Assembly (NCBI GenBank): GCA_947481685.1
Contig: CANKHA010000003.1
Span: forward strand, 88,428 to 152,427
Source: Bradyrhizobiaceae bacterium
GTDB taxonomy: Bacteria > Pseudomonadota > Alphaproteobacteria > Rhizobiales > Xanthobacteraceae
DNA: 64,000 bases
Direction of reading: 5' to 3'
Shown here: one piece after another, positions 38,219-47,420 of the stretch
Numbering within the stretch: position 1 is the first letter of the stretch
Layout: the number at the start of each line of letters is the position of its first letter
The notes under the pieces: model-generated
The model's input: only the letters and a program-made list of their open reading frames with translations
Database searches by the model: none
Told to the model about the DNA's origin: nothing
Made by a program: the position numbers and the translations under genes

Positions 38219-40924
38219 ATGGAATATCTATTACCAATTTTGGCGGTCGCAGCGATTCCGGTCGCAGGGGTCGCTGCATTTTTCATGGTGCTCGGCGCCC
38301 GCCAGCGGATTCTGTTGCTGGAAAAGCGTTTCACGGTATTTGAAGAGCGCGTCGCTGCAGGATCGATTTCGATCCAGACCGCACCGATCACCACTCCCGC
38401 GCCGGCACCAGTGCCCCGGCCACAGCCGACACCGCAGCCGGCTGCGATAAAGCCCGAGGAGATAAAAAGCGAGCGGCCGAAATCGGTGCCGCCGGTTAGC
38501 CCCACGGCGCCGGTCGAACCTGCGGCACCGCCCGCGAAGCCTTCAGTCGGTCTCGAAGAAAAATTCGGCACCCGCTGGGTGGTCTATATCGGCGGGATCG
38601 CGCTCGCGTTCGGCGGAATTTTCCTCGTGAAATATTCCATTGAGGCTGGATTGCTCGGCCCGGGTGCGCGCATCGTCATGGGTGGTCTGTTTGCTGTTGC
38701 GCTGGTCGCCGGGGGCGAATGGCTGCGCCGCAGGGAAAACAGCTGGGGCATCGGCAATATTTCCCCGGCGCATATTCCGAGCATCCTCACCGCTGCCGGC
38801 ACCACCGTCGCCTATGCCGACGTCTATGCCGCCTATGCGCTTTACGGTTTTGTCGGTCCCGCGCTCGCCTTCATCCTGCTTGGCATCGTTGCGCTGGCGA
38901 CTCTGGGGGCAGCCCTGCTGCACGGTCCGGCGCTGGCTGGCCTCGGTCTGGTCGGCGCCTATGTCGCGCCGATGCTTGTCACCTCGGACAATCCGAACTT
39001 CTGGGCGCTGTATCTCTACCTGTCCATCGTCACCGCCGCGGCATTCATGCTCGCGCGCATGCGGATGTGGCGCTGGCTCGCGGTCACCGCGATTGCGCTC
39101 AACGCTGTCTGGATGCTGGCGGATATCGGCAGCACGCAAAGCGACATCCTGGTGCCGCATGCCCTGCACACTGTCATCAGCTTCGTATTGGTGGCTGCGT
39201 TGATCGTCTCAGGCTTGTTCTACGGGCCCGCCGCCGAGCGGGGCCGTATCGAAATCGTCTCGTCCGCCGGGCTTGCGGTTTATCTTTTCACCGCCGCTCT
39301 TCTGGTGCTGTCGACACAGCACGCCACGGCAGCCTTCGTTGCTTTCACGCTCCTGGTGTTTGCGACCGTCGCGATCGCCTGGCGTAGCGATTCCGCGCTC
39401 GCCGCCGTTCCCGCGGCAGCGCTGTTTGCTTCATGTGTGATGTGGCATTGGGCAGTGCCGCTCGATTTCACCACGCTGGTTGCAGGCAATATCGTCACCA
39501 AAGGTCTCGTGGCCGACCCTAATCCTGCATTTTTCGGTTCTCACCTTGCGCTTGGCGCAGCCTTCGCTCTGCTGTTCGGCATCGCGGGCTTCCTGGCGCA
39601 GGGGAGGGCGGCATCTCCGCTGATCGCGATGCTGTGGGCCTTGTGTGCTGTAGCCGCACCCGTCGTTATCCTGATGGCGGTCTATTATCGTGTCGCCGGT
39701 TTCGAGCGCTCGATTCCTTTTGCCGTTATCGCACTGCTGTTGTCGGGGGTGTACGGTTATGCCGTCGAATTCCTCAACAAGCAGAAGCCGAGGGCAGGGC
39801 AAGCCGCGGCCGGCGCGATCTTCGCCGTCGGCGGCATCGCGGCGCTGGCTCTTGCACTGACGCTGGCGATGGAGAAAGGCTGGCTCACGGTTGCGCTGGC
39901 CCTGATGGTGCCCGGCATCGCCTGGGTGGAACGCCAGCGTCCGCTTCCGGCCTTGCGCTGGACTGCAGCGGTCGTGATCGCGCTGGTGGTCGCCCGCATC
40001 GGCTGGGAGCCACGCATTGTCGGCAGCGATGTCGGCACCACGCCGATCTTCAACTGGCTGCTTTGGGGTTACGGTGTTCCCGCCGCGTCGTTCTGGACCG
40101 CGGGTTATCTCCTGCGCAAGCGTGCGGACGACGTGCCCGCGCGGATGGCGGATTCCGCGGCGATCCTGTTCACCGTGCTGACCGCCTTCCTCCAGATCCG
40201 CCACTATATCAACGGCGGCGATATCTACCGTCAGAGCGCCGGGATTACGGAAATAGGCTTGCAGATCTGCGTCGGGCTTGCGCTTGTGATCGGGCTGGAG
40301 CGCGTGCGGGAACGCAGCCACAGCATCGTTCACAACGTCGGCGCTTTGATCGTCGGCGGCCTCACGCTCTTCACGATCTTCGTCGGCGTCGTCCTCAGAT
40401 ATAATCCGCTGCTGCCGTTTGCGGACTCGCTCGCAACGGAAGGAGTCGTTTTCAACGCCTTGCTGCTGGCTTACGGAATTCCGTCGATTCTCGCGGCGGC
40501 ACTGGCGTTGATGACCCGACAGACGCGGCCGCAAGGGTATCGGACGATTGCGGCGGTGACCGCGGTGGTGCTGGCGCTGCTTTACCTGACGCTTGAGGTT
40601 TCACGGTTCTATCAGGGCTCAGTGATCCGCTGGTCCGCGGTCAGCGACGCCGAGCAATATACCTGGTCGGCGGTGTGGCTGATCTTCGGCGTGGCATTGC
40701 TTCTGATCGGCTTCTTCCTGCGATCCCAGCCGGTGCGCTATTGCTCGGCCGCTGTGGTGGTCTTCACCATAGGCAAGGTCTTCCTGTTCGACATGGCGGG
40801 GCTTACCGGAGTATTCCGGGCGCTGTCCTTCATCGGCCTGGGACTGGTTCTGGTCGGAATTGGCCTGCTTTATCAGCGGCTGCTCTACCGGCCGTCAGGA
40901 CCGCCCGCGCCTGCGCCTGCCTAA
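38219..40924 (+). CDS. DUF2339 very polytopic membrane protein
   Basis: A 901-residue protein. After one helix (about 3-24) and a predicted short coiled coil (LEKRFTVFEERV), about 80 Pro/Ala-rich residues lead into LEEKFGTRWVVYIGGIALA, the characteristic start of the DUF2339 channel-like domain. The remainder is more than twenty hydrophobic helices. No transport function is known. It starts 57 bases after SURF1, so may share a transcript. Its N-terminal linker has many PAP repeats. There is no sign of truncation. Confidence 0.85.
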   Translation: MEYLLPILAVAAIPVAGVAAFFMVLGARQRILLLEKRFTVFEERVAAGSISIQTAPITTPAPAPVPRPQPTPQPAAIKPEEIKSERPKSVPPVSPTAPVEPAAPPAKPSVGLEEKFGTRWVVYIGGIALAFGGIFLVKYSIEAGLLGPGARIVMGGLFAVALVAGGEWLRRRENSWGIGNISPAHIPSILTAAGTTVAYADVYAAYALYGFVGPALAFILLGIVALATLGAALLHGPALAGLGLVGAYVAPMLVTSDNPNFWALYLYLSIVTAAAFMLARMRMWRWLAVTAIALNAVWMLADIGSTQSDILVPHALHTVISFVLVAALIVSGLFYGPAAERGRIEIVSSAGLAVYLFTAALLVLSTQHATAAFVAFTLLVFATVAIAWRSDSALAAVPAAALFASCVMWHWAVPLDFTTLVAGNIVTKGLVADPNPAFFGSHLALGAAFALLFGIAGFLAQGRAASPLIAMLWALCAVAAPVVILMAVYYRVAGFERSIPFAVIALLLSGVYGYAVEFLNKQKPRAGQAAAGAIFAVGGIAALALALTLAMEKGWLTVALALMVPGIAWVERQRPLPALRWTAAVVIALVVARIGWEPRIVGSDVGTTPIFNWLLWGYGVPAASFWTAGYLLRKRADDVPARMADSAAILFTVLTAFLQIRHYINGGDIYRQSAGITEIGLQICVGLALVIGLERVRERSHSIVHNVGALIVGGLTLFTIFVGVVLRYNPLLPFADSLATEGVVFNALLLAYGIPSILAAALALMTRQTRPQGYRTIAAVTAVVLALLYLTLEVSRFYQGSVIRWSAVSDAEQYTWSAVWLIFGVALLLIGFFLRSQPVRYCSAAVVVFTIGKVFLFDMAGLTGVFRALSFIGLGLVLVGIGLLYQRLLYRPSGPPAPAPA

Positions 40925-41028
40925 CCGCTTCCTTGTGAAAATGGCCACTTCCGACTAGGTTAGGGCTTCGGCTCCGATCCGCGTTGGCGGAGGAATCTAA
41001 GCCTTTTCAATGATTTAGTGGAAGGTCC

Positions 41029-42444
41029 GTGCGCTACATTTCCACCCGGGGCGAAGCCCCACCGCTTGGCTTTGTCGATGTCATGCTCGCGGGTCTCGCC
41101 CGCGACGGCGGACTCTATGTGCCGGAATCCTGGCCGCGCCTGAGCGAGCAGCAGATCGCGGCCTTCGCAGGCCGTCCCTATGCCGAAGTCGCGGTCGAGG
41201 TGATCCGGCCGTTTGTCGGTGACGCCATTCCCGAGGCCGATCTCGCCCGCATGACACGCGAGGCCTATGACACCTTCCGCCATCCTGCGACGGTGCCGCT
41301 GGTGCAGACCGGCGATAATCAATTCGTGCTCGAGCTGTTTCACGGGCCGACGCTGGCGTTCAAGGATCTCGCCATGCAGCTCCTTGGCCGCATGATGGAC
41401 TACGCGCTGAAAGCGCGCGGCGAGCGCACCACCATCGTGGTGGCGACGTCCGGTGACACAGGCGGCGCAGCAGTGGAAGCGTTCCGTAATTGCTCGCAGG
41501 CGGACGTTGTTGTGCTCTATCCCCATGGCCGCATCTCCGACGTGCAGCGGCGGATGATGACCAGCGTTACCGACGCCAATGTGCATGTGCTCGCGGTCGA
41601 TGGCACATTCGACGATTGCCAGGCGCTGGTGAAGGCGATGTTCAACCATCATGCCTTCCGCGATCAGGTGCGGCTCTCGGGGGTCAATTCGATCAACTGG
41701 GCGCGGATCGTGGCGCAGGCGGTGTATTACTTCACTGCCGCGGTGGCGCTCGGCGCACCCGCGCGCAAAGTCGCTTTTGCCGTGCCGACCGGAAATTTCG
41801 GCGACGTCTACGCCGGCTATGTCGCACACCGCATGGGTCTTCCCGTGCAACGGCTGGCGGTTGCGACCAACGTCAACGACATCCTCGCCCGCACGCTCGA
41901 AAGCGGCGTCTACGAACTGCGCGATGTGACCGCAACATCCTCGCCATCGATGGACATCCAGGTGTCGTCCAACTTCGAGCGCCTGCTGTTCGAGGCTTAT
42001 GGCCGCGACCCAGAAGCGGTGCGTTCGTTGATGGGATCGCTGGCGCAGTCAAAACGGTTTTCGCTGTCGGTCGGTGCGTTGTCCGAGATACGCGCACTCT
42101 TCACGGCCGACCGCGCCGACGAAGAAGAAACCGCGGCGACGATCCGCACGGTATTGAAGGAAACCGGATACTGCATAGATCCTCATACGGCCGTGGGCGT
42201 CGCGGTTGCGGAAAAGGAAACCCGCGATCCAACGGTGTCGATGGTTGTGTTATCTACCGCGCATCCCGCCAAATTCCCCGATGCCGTTGAAGCCGCCTGC
42301 GGACAGCGCCCGGCGCTTCCCGACTGGCTCGCGGATCTCGCGGAGCGGCCCGAGCGTGTCACCCGGTTGCCCGCCGATCAGGCGGCGATCGAACGTTTTA
42401 TTATAGCGGCCAGTCGCGCCGCGCGTGAAGGAGCAGCTGCATGA
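41029..42444 (+). CDS. thrC: Threonine synthase
   Basis: Converts O-phosphohomoserine to threonine with PLP. The 471 residues suit the long (fungal/proteobacterial) class. PTLAFKDLAMQ places the PLP Lys at Lys112; ATSGDTGGAAVEAF and PTGNFGDVYAGYVAH bind phosphate and substrate. GTG start with GGAAGG upstream. Its stop overlaps the M16 protease start by four bases (ATGA), the first of three closely spaced genes. Confidence 0.96.
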   Translation: MRYISTRGEAPPLGFVDVMLAGLARDGGLYVPESWPRLSEQQIAAFAGRPYAEVAVEVIRPFVGDAIPEADLARMTREAYDTFRHPATVPLVQTGDNQFVLELFHGPTLAFKDLAMQLLGRMMDYALKARGERTTIVVATSGDTGGAAVEAFRNCSQADVVVLYPHGRISDVQRRMMTSVTDANVHVLAVDGTFDDCQALVKAMFNHHAFRDQVRLSGVNSINWARIVAQAVYYFTAAVALGAPARKVAFAVPTGNFGDVYAGYVAHRMGLPVQRLAVATNVNDILARTLESGVYELRDVTATSSPSMDIQVSSNFERLLFEAYGRDPEAVRSLMGSLAQSKRFSLSVGALSEIRALFTADRADEEETAATIRTVLKETGYCIDPHTAVGVAVAEKETRDPTVSMVVLSTAHPAKFPDAVEAACGQRPALPDWLADLAERPERVTRLPADQAAIERFIIAASRAAREGAAA

Positions 42445-43712
42445 GTGTCGAGGTCACGCGTCTTCCGTCCGGTCTGACGATCGTGACCGATGCCATGCCG
42501 CATCTGGAAACCGCTTCGCTTGGTGTCTGGGTCGGCTCCGGCGGACGCGACGAACTGCCCAACGAGCATGGCATTTCGCATCTGCTTGAACATATGGCGT
42601 TCAAGGGCACCACGCGCCGCAGCGCGCGCGAGATTGCTGAAGGGATCGAGGCGGTCGGCGGCGATCTCAACGCCGCCACCGGCGCGGAAACCACCGCCTA
42701 TTACGCGCGCGTCATGCGCGCGGACGTTCCGCTGGCGCTCGATGTGCTGTCCGACATCCTCTCCGACCCGACCTTCGATCCCGGAGAGCTCAAGCGTGAA
42801 CAGCATGTGATCGTGCAGGAAATAGGTGCGAGCGAAGACACGCCTGACGACATCGTGTTCGACATGCTTCAGGCCAAGGCGTTTCCGAAGCAGCCGCTCG
42901 GCCGCTCGATTTTGGGCACGCCCGCGACCGTCCGCTCGTTCGAGCCGGCCAGCCTGCGGGCCTATCTTGGCCGCAACTACAAGGCGCCGGATATGGTTGT
43001 CGCCGCCGCCGGCGCAGTCGAACACGCCCGCGTCGTCGATGAGGTCTCGCATCGCTTTGCGAGCTTCAGCGGTCCAGCAGCGCCGGCGCCGGAACCCGGG
43101 CGTTTCGTCGGCGGCGTTCATGTCGAACAACGGCAGCTCGAGCAGGTGCATCTCACGCTGGCGCTAAAGGGAATCCCGCAGCGCGATCCCGCGGTCTATA
43201 GTCTTCAGGTGTTCAACAACGTACTGGGCGGCGGGATGTCGTCGCGTCTGTTTCAGGAAGTGCGCGAGAACCGTGGCCTCTGCTATTCAATTCATTCGTT
43301 CCATGTGTCCTATCAGGACACCGGCATGTTCGCGCTCTATAGCGGCACCGCCGAAGCCGACGCACCGGAATTGATGCGCGTGGTTGTCGATCAGATCGCG
43401 CAGGCATCGGAAAACATCACCGAGGCCGAAGTGGCCCGCGCCAAGGCGCAGATGAAGGCCGGCATGTTGATGGCGCTGGAAAGCTCGCGCACCCGCGCCG
43501 AACAACTGGCGCGGCAGATCATCGCTTTCGGCCGCCCGATCCCGCTCGACGAAATCGTTGCCAAGATCGACGCGGTCACGGTCCAGAGTGCCCGCGACGC
43601 CGGACGTGCGCTGATCACCGGCAGTCAGCCCGCGGTCGCGGCGCTTGGACCGGGTGCCGGTCTCGAAATCGCAGCCAATATCGCATCAAGCTTGTATCGT
43701 CAGGCGGCCTGA
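42441..43712 (+). CDS. M16 family zinc peptidase (processing-peptidase-like)
   Basis: A 423-residue peptidase related to mitochondrial processing peptidase beta. The inverted zinc motif HLLEH is at residues 47-51 and the distant Glu ligand is in GAETTAYYARV about residue 77-87. The Gly-rich lid loop LGGGMSSRLFQEVREN appears around 256-271. It is a single-domain-pair member, so may be an active homodimer; natural target unknown. Being fused by overlap with thrC is common in alphaproteobacteria. Confidence 0.93.
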   Translation: MSVEVTRLPSGLTIVTDAMPHLETASLGVWVGSGGRDELPNEHGISHLLEHMAFKGTTRRSAREIAEGIEAVGGDLNAATGAETTAYYARVMRADVPLALDVLSDILSDPTFDPGELKREQHVIVQEIGASEDTPDDIVFDMLQAKAFPKQPLGRSILGTPATVRSFEPASLRAYLGRNYKAPDMVVAAAGAVEHARVVDEVSHRFASFSGPAAPAPEPGRFVGGVHVEQRQLEQVHLTLALKGIPQRDPAVYSLQVFNNVLGGGMSSRLFQEVRENRGLCYSIHSFHVSYQDTGMFALYSGTAEADAPELMRVVVDQIAQASENITEAEVARAKAQMKAGMLMALESSRTRAEQLARQIIAFGRPIPLDEIVAKIDAVTVQSARDAGRALITGSQPAVAALGPGAGLEIAANIASSLYRQAA

Positions 43713-43727
43713 TCTCCGCACGCACCC

Positions 43728-44312
43728 ATGTCCTTCTTCCGTACCGTCAACTTCAACGAACCCGCGCTCACCGTCGCCGGTGACAAGGTGACGTTGCGTC
43801 TTCCGCTGCCGTCGGATTTCGAGGAATGGGCAGCGTTGCGCGACGCCAGCCGGGATTTCCTGGTGCCCTGGGAGCCGACATGGCCGGTGGATGATTTAAC
43901 CCGCAGCTCCTATCGCCGCCGGCTCAAGCGCTACACTGAGGATCAGCGCGCCGATCTCGCTTATCCGTATTTTATCTTCCGCAACGCCGACCAGAAACTT
44001 GTCGGTGGACTGACGCTGACCAACATCCGCCGCGGCGTCGCGCAGGCCGGCAGCCTAGGATACTGGATGGGCGCGGCCCATGCGCGTCAGGGCTATATGA
44101 GCGCTGCGGTAGACACGCTGGTGCCGTTCTGTTTCTCGACGCTCCGGCTGCATCGCATCGAGGCGGCCTGTATTCCGGACAATGCCGCTTCCGTAAGGCT
44201 TCTGGAAAAGACCGGTTTTGTCCGTGAGGGCTATGCCAAGGAATACTTGTGCATCAATGGGATCTGGCAGGACCACCTGCTTTACGCCCATACCCGGCCG
44301 TCGCCGTTTTAA
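43728..44312 (+). CDS. GNAT-family N-acetyltransferase, RimJ/RimL type
   Basis: A 194-residue acetyltransferase with the RimJ/RimL pattern: VTLRLPLPSDFEEWAALRDA at the start, GYWMGAAHARQGYMSAAVDT as the acetyl-CoA pyrophosphate-binding loop (about 113-132), then HRIEAACIPDNAASVRLLEK. It could acetylate ribosomal-protein N-termini or another amine; the substrate is not predictable. It begins 15 bases after the M16 stop. Confidence 0.88.
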   Translation: MSFFRTVNFNEPALTVAGDKVTLRLPLPSDFEEWAALRDASRDFLVPWEPTWPVDDLTRSSYRRRLKRYTEDQRADLAYPYFIFRNADQKLVGGLTLTNIRRGVAQAGSLGYWMGAAHARQGYMSAAVDTLVPFCFSTLRLHRIEAACIPDNAASVRLLEKTGFVREGYAKEYLCINGIWQDHLLYAHTRPSPF

Positions 44313-44390
44313 CCATAACCGGTTTGGCCTTGGGGCCGCCATTGTTTTATTGATATAAACCGTCCTGTTTGGGGCGTTCGGGGACCAAAG

Positions 44391-45098
44391 ATGCGTATCG
44401 CGAAATTCGAGCCTTGCCGTGGTGCTGCGGTGCTTGCCGTCCTGGCGCTGGCTTCGCTTGCGGCCGGCTGCTCGACCGACCGGTTTTTGGGCACGGACTC
44501 TTCTGCTTCGGCATCGACTCCCGGCCAGAGTTCGCCTTCGACGACGTCTCAGGTGAAGGACATGTTTTTCCCCCGGCAGTCCACACCTGCGCCGGGTCAA
44601 CAACAGGCGTCGACTGCCGCTGAGAGCGCTTGCCCTATCGTCGATGTGCGTCAGGGCGCATCCACTCTGACCGTGCCGCCCGGCAGCGCGGATGCGTTTT
44701 CACTCCGCTATCAGGGCACGCTCGGTCAGTTGGCGCGTGAATGCTTTACTTCCAACGGAACCATGCGCATCAAGGTTGGCATCGAAGGCCGTGTGCTGGT
44801 CGGCCCCGCCGGTGGCCCGGGCCAGGTCGAAGTCCCGCTGCGTTATGCAGTGGTGAAAGAAGGCCCTGAGCCCAAAACCGTGGTGTCGAAATTCTCCAGG
44901 GTCTCCGTCACAATTCCCGACGGTCAGCAGAACGTGGTCTTCACCCACGTCGATAACGACATCGCTTTCCCGATACCGCCCGACGGCGATACCGATTCCT
45001 ATGTGGTTTATGTCGGCTTCGATCCGGTCGGTGACAAGCCGGCGCCTGCAGCCAAACGCTCGCCCAAGCCGGGTTCATCGCCCCCGCGCCCGCGCTGA
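44391..45098 (+). CDS. Outer-membrane lipoprotein of unknown function
   Basis: A 235-residue lipoprotein. The lipobox LAAGC puts the lipidated Cys at about residue 27. A Ser/Thr/Pro/Gln-rich linker (about 30-85) precedes a compact domain beginning ACPIVDVRQGASTLTVPPG, with conserved-looking TLGQLARECF and VGIEGRVLVGPAGGPG, and ends in a Lys/Pro-rich tail. I see similar proteins only as hypotheticals in related genomes. It converges with the HAD gene. Confidence 0.75.
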   Translation: MRIAKFEPCRGAAVLAVLALASLAAGCSTDRFLGTDSSASASTPGQSSPSTTSQVKDMFFPRQSTPAPGQQQASTAAESACPIVDVRQGASTLTVPPGSADAFSLRYQGTLGQLARECFTSNGTMRIKVGIEGRVLVGPAGGPGQVEVPLRYAVVKEGPEPKTVVSKFSRVSVTIPDGQQNVVFTHVDNDIAFPIPPDGDTDSYVVYVGFDPVGDKPAPAAKRSPKPGSSPPRPR

Positions 45099-45120
45099 TT
45101 TCTGGAAATAGTTTGAGTTG

Positions 45121-45774
45121 TTACCAGCCGCGCAGTGCGACGACGGTGCTTTTCAGCGCGCGCATGTCGGCGATCAGGGTGCGTGCGCCCGCCGCCATGA
45201 GGTTGGCGCCGGCGCTGGCATCCTGCGCGCTGCCGACATAACCGATCGGCGTCATTCCGGCGGCCCGCGCCGCGGCGACGCCGGGAGCGGAGTCTTCCAC
45301 CACGATGCAGTCGCTCGCCTGCACGCCCATTTTCGCGGCGGCATGCAGCAACAGATCCGGCGCGGGTTTGCCGCGCGGAACTTCGCTGGCGGAGAAGATG
45401 GTATTTTCGAAGAAGCGCAGGAGGCCGGTGGTTTCAAGGCTGACGCGGACACGATCCGGCGTTGAAGAGGACGCCACGCATTTCGGTCCGCGCAGCCAGG
45501 TCAGCGCGTAGGCCATGTGCGGCGTGGCGCGCAGCTCGATGCGAAAGCGGCGCAGTGTCGCGGAAGTCAGGACGCTTGCAAAGTTCGTCGGCAGCTTGCG
45601 GCGGGTGGCTGCTTCCACCGCGGCAAACATGTCAGAGCTCCGCCGCCCGGTGAAATACCGGGTGATGATCTCAGGAGTCAGGTGGAAGCCGGCGCGGCTG
45701 AATTCTTCAGCTGCCACCGATGCTGCAATCTGCTCACTATCTACGAGTACGCCATTACAATCGAAGATGACCAT
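45121..45774 (-). CDS. HAD-family hydrolase with altered motif I
   Basis: A 217-residue HAD-like protein of the beta-phosphoglucomutase/phosphatase type. Motif I reads FDCNGVLVDSE (Asp5-Cys-Asn7): the nucleophile Asp5 is kept but the usual second Asp, the general acid/base, is Asn. Motif II is SSSTPDR, the Lys of motif III lies in RGKPAPDLLLHAA, and motif IV is VEDSAPGVAAARAAG. Without Asp7, phosphatase activity is doubtful or of a different type. The converging lipoprotein is 22 bases away. Confidence 0.85.
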   Translation of the reverse strand: MVIFDCNGVLVDSEQIAASVAAEEFSRAGFHLTPEIITRYFTGRRSSDMFAAVEAATRRKLPTNFASVLTSATLRRFRIELRATPHMAYALTWLRGPKCVASSSTPDRVRVSLETTGLLRFFENTIFSASEVPRGKPAPDLLLHAAAKMGVQASDCIVVEDSAPGVAAARAAGMTPIGYVGSAQDASAGANLMAAGARTLIADMRALKSTVVALRGW

Positions 45775-46005
45775 CGGTCCCCCCGAATGCGCGGCCGAGT
45801 CAACGCGGCCGGTGCAGTGGTCGATTTCGACGAATCGCTTTGAGAATCATAGAGGAGCCGAATCGGTAGTCAAAGGTTCGTGTGCGAAATCGCACGGTGC
45901 ATAACTCCGGGAATGGAAGCGGCTTCCGGGGTTTTTTGACCTTTATCAACAGCGGCATACGCTGGTAGCCAAATACGGTAGGCCGAATCTTCCAAGGGGA
46001 TTACG

Positions 46006-46066
46006 TGCAACAAAAAGGTTGCATATTGCGAAAAGGCAGGTAGGGTAAGTGCAACCAGGAGGTTGC
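46006..46066. promoter_or_regulatory. Paired inverted repeats upstream of SRPBCC/ArsR, candidate ArsR operators
   Basis: Dyad 1: TGCAAC-N6-GTTGCA at 46006-46023. Dyad 2: GCAACC-AGGA-GGTTGC at 46051-46066. Their centres are 44 bases apart, about four helical turns. Dyad 2 contains the ribosome site AGGAGG and ends 2 bases before the ATG. Together they are probable operators for the ArsR-family gene, which is second in the operon. Confidence 0.55.
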
Positions 46067-46068
46067 GT

Positions 46069-46521
46069 ATGACTGACAGCATTGAAAAGCAGATTGAGTT
46101 GAAAGCCCCGGTTTCTCGTGTGTGGAAGGCTCTCACTGACCACCGCGAATTTGGCCAGTGGTTCCAGGTCGAGCTTGAGGGACCGTTTGTGCCGGGGAAG
46201 GTAACGCGCGGGCAAAACACCTATCCGGGTTTTGAGCACGCGATGTCATTCATGATCGTGAAGATGGAGCCGGAACGGTTTTTCTCCTATCGATGGCATC
46301 CTTTTGCGATCGACGCTTCGATCGACTATTCGCAGGAAGAACCCACGCTGGTCGAGTTTACGCTGGAAGCGATTTCGGGCGGAACGCTCCTGCGGGTGGT
46401 CGAATCGGGCTTCGACAAGGTTCCTGCCGGCCGCCGGCCCGAGGCCTTCCGGATGCACGAAGGCGGCTGGGAAGCGCAACTCAAGAACATCGAGCGCCAT
46501 GTGAGTTCAAATGTCAGCTAG
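46069..46521 (+). CDS. SRPBCC/AHSA1-like protein paired with an ArsR regulator
   Basis: A 150-residue START-like (SRPBCC) domain protein: KQIELKAPVSRVWKALTD opens the fold and RPEAFRMHEGGWEAQLKNIE closes it, with a hydrophobic ligand cavity expected. The chemistry is unknown; relatives are often encoded beside an ArsR regulator, as here. An AGGAGG ribosome site in the right place decides the ATG at 46069. The stop overlaps the next gene by 11 bases. Confidence 0.88.
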   Translation: MTDSIEKQIELKAPVSRVWKALTDHREFGQWFQVELEGPFVPGKVTRGQNTYPGFEHAMSFMIVKMEPERFFSYRWHPFAIDASIDYSQEEPTLVEFTLEAISGGTLLRVVESGFDKVPAGRRPEAFRMHEGGWEAQLKNIERHVSSNVS

Positions 46522-46858
46522 AGCACAGACGATTCTCGGCAAGGCAGGGCGGGCACACGTGCCCGTCTTTGCTGCCTTGGGTGACGAAACCCGGCTTGGC
46601 CTTGTGACCAGGCTTTGCGAACACTCGCCGCAGTCCATTACCCAATTGACCGACGGCTCCAGGCTCACGCGGCAAGCCATCAGCAAGCATCTCGCGGTGC
46701 TGGAACATGCCGGGATCGTCGAAAGCATTCGCGTCGGGCGTGAATGCCACTACGAGTTCCATCTCAAACCGATCGACGACATGAAGAGCTACCTGGATGA
46801 AGTTTCCAGGCAGTGGGACGAAGCTTTGGGACGGTTGAAGGCTTTTGTGGAGCGCTAG
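46511..46858 (+). CDS. ArsR/SmtB-family transcriptional regulator
   Basis: A 115-residue winged-helix regulator. ALGDETRLGLVTRLCE is the first helix set and RLTRQAISKHLAVLEHAGIV the recognition helix region, then a wing with RVGRECHYEFHL. The classical metal-binding Cys pair (ELCVCDL) is absent, so it probably senses something other than arsenic or zinc. The N-terminal 20 residues precede the HTH. It is coupled to the SRPBCC gene by an 11-base overlap and presumably represses it. Confidence 0.88.
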   Translation: MSARAQTILGKAGRAHVPVFAALGDETRLGLVTRLCEHSPQSITQLTDGSRLTRQAISKHLAVLEHAGIVESIRVGRECHYEFHLKPIDDMKSYLDEVSRQWDEALGRLKAFVER

Positions 46859-46865
46859 CGAGCAC

Positions 46866-46896
46866 TTTCCTCTCCCGTAAGAACGGGGCGAGGGAA
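46866..46896. terminator. Bidirectional hairpin between ArsR and atpF
   Basis: Core CCCGT-AAGA-ACGGG extended by imperfect pairing of TTCCTC with GAGGGAA. It lies in a convergent gap between plus-strand arsR and minus-strand atpF. The same kind of sequence is common in proteobacterial intergenic repeats. T-rich tract after it is weak. Confidence 0.45.
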
Positions 46897-46921
46897 GGCA
46901 GTTTTCGGATCCGGTTATTCG

Positions 46922-47410
46922 CTAGTTCAGCTTGCTTTTGACGTCCTGGATTCCGCTGGCGAGCAGATCTTCCGCGATCTTGCCCCTGGTGGAATCTTTC
47001 AGGATGCGTTCGGCAGCAGCGACCGCCGCGTCCACTGCGGCGGAGCGGACATCCGCCATCGCCTGGGCTTCGGCCTGGGCGATCTTTGTTTCCGCCATCT
47101 TTGTCCGGCGCGCGACGAACTCAGTCATCTTGACCTCGGCCTCCTGCATCATGCGCCCGGCATCGGCCTTGGCACTGGTCAGGATGGCTGCGGCTTCGCT
47201 CTCCGCGTCTTTCTGCTTCTGCTGATAATGGGCGAGCAGGGTCTGCGCTTCCTCGCGCAGGCGACGGGCTTCGTCGAGCTCCGCCTTGATGCGGTCGCTT
47301 CGGTGATCGAGCGCTTCGGTGATCTTCTTATGCACACCGACATAGGCAAGAATACCCAGGAAGATGAAGAAGGAAACCGCAACCCAAAATTCTGCGTCGA
47401 TCTCGAACAT
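46922..47410 (-). CDS. atpF: ATP synthase F0 subunit b
   Basis: A 162-residue stator subunit linking membrane and F1. One N-terminal helix (about 6-25, AVSFFIFLGILAYVGVHKKI) is followed by a long charged alpha-helical coiled coil (about 28-150). Last gene in the F0 operon atpI-atpB-atpE-atpF'-atpF, all on the minus strand. The F1 genes are not in the window, as is typical in alphaproteobacteria where F0 and F1 are split. Confidence 0.95.
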   Translation of the reverse strand: MFEIDAEFWVAVSFFIFLGILAYVGVHKKITEALDHRSDRIKAELDEARRLREEAQTLLAHYQQKQKDAESEAAAILTSAKADAGRMMQEAEVKMTEFVARRTKMAETKIAQAEAQAMADVRSAAVDAAVAAAERILKDSTRGKIAEDLLASGIQDVKSKLN

Positions 47411-47420
47411 TCTCTGATCC

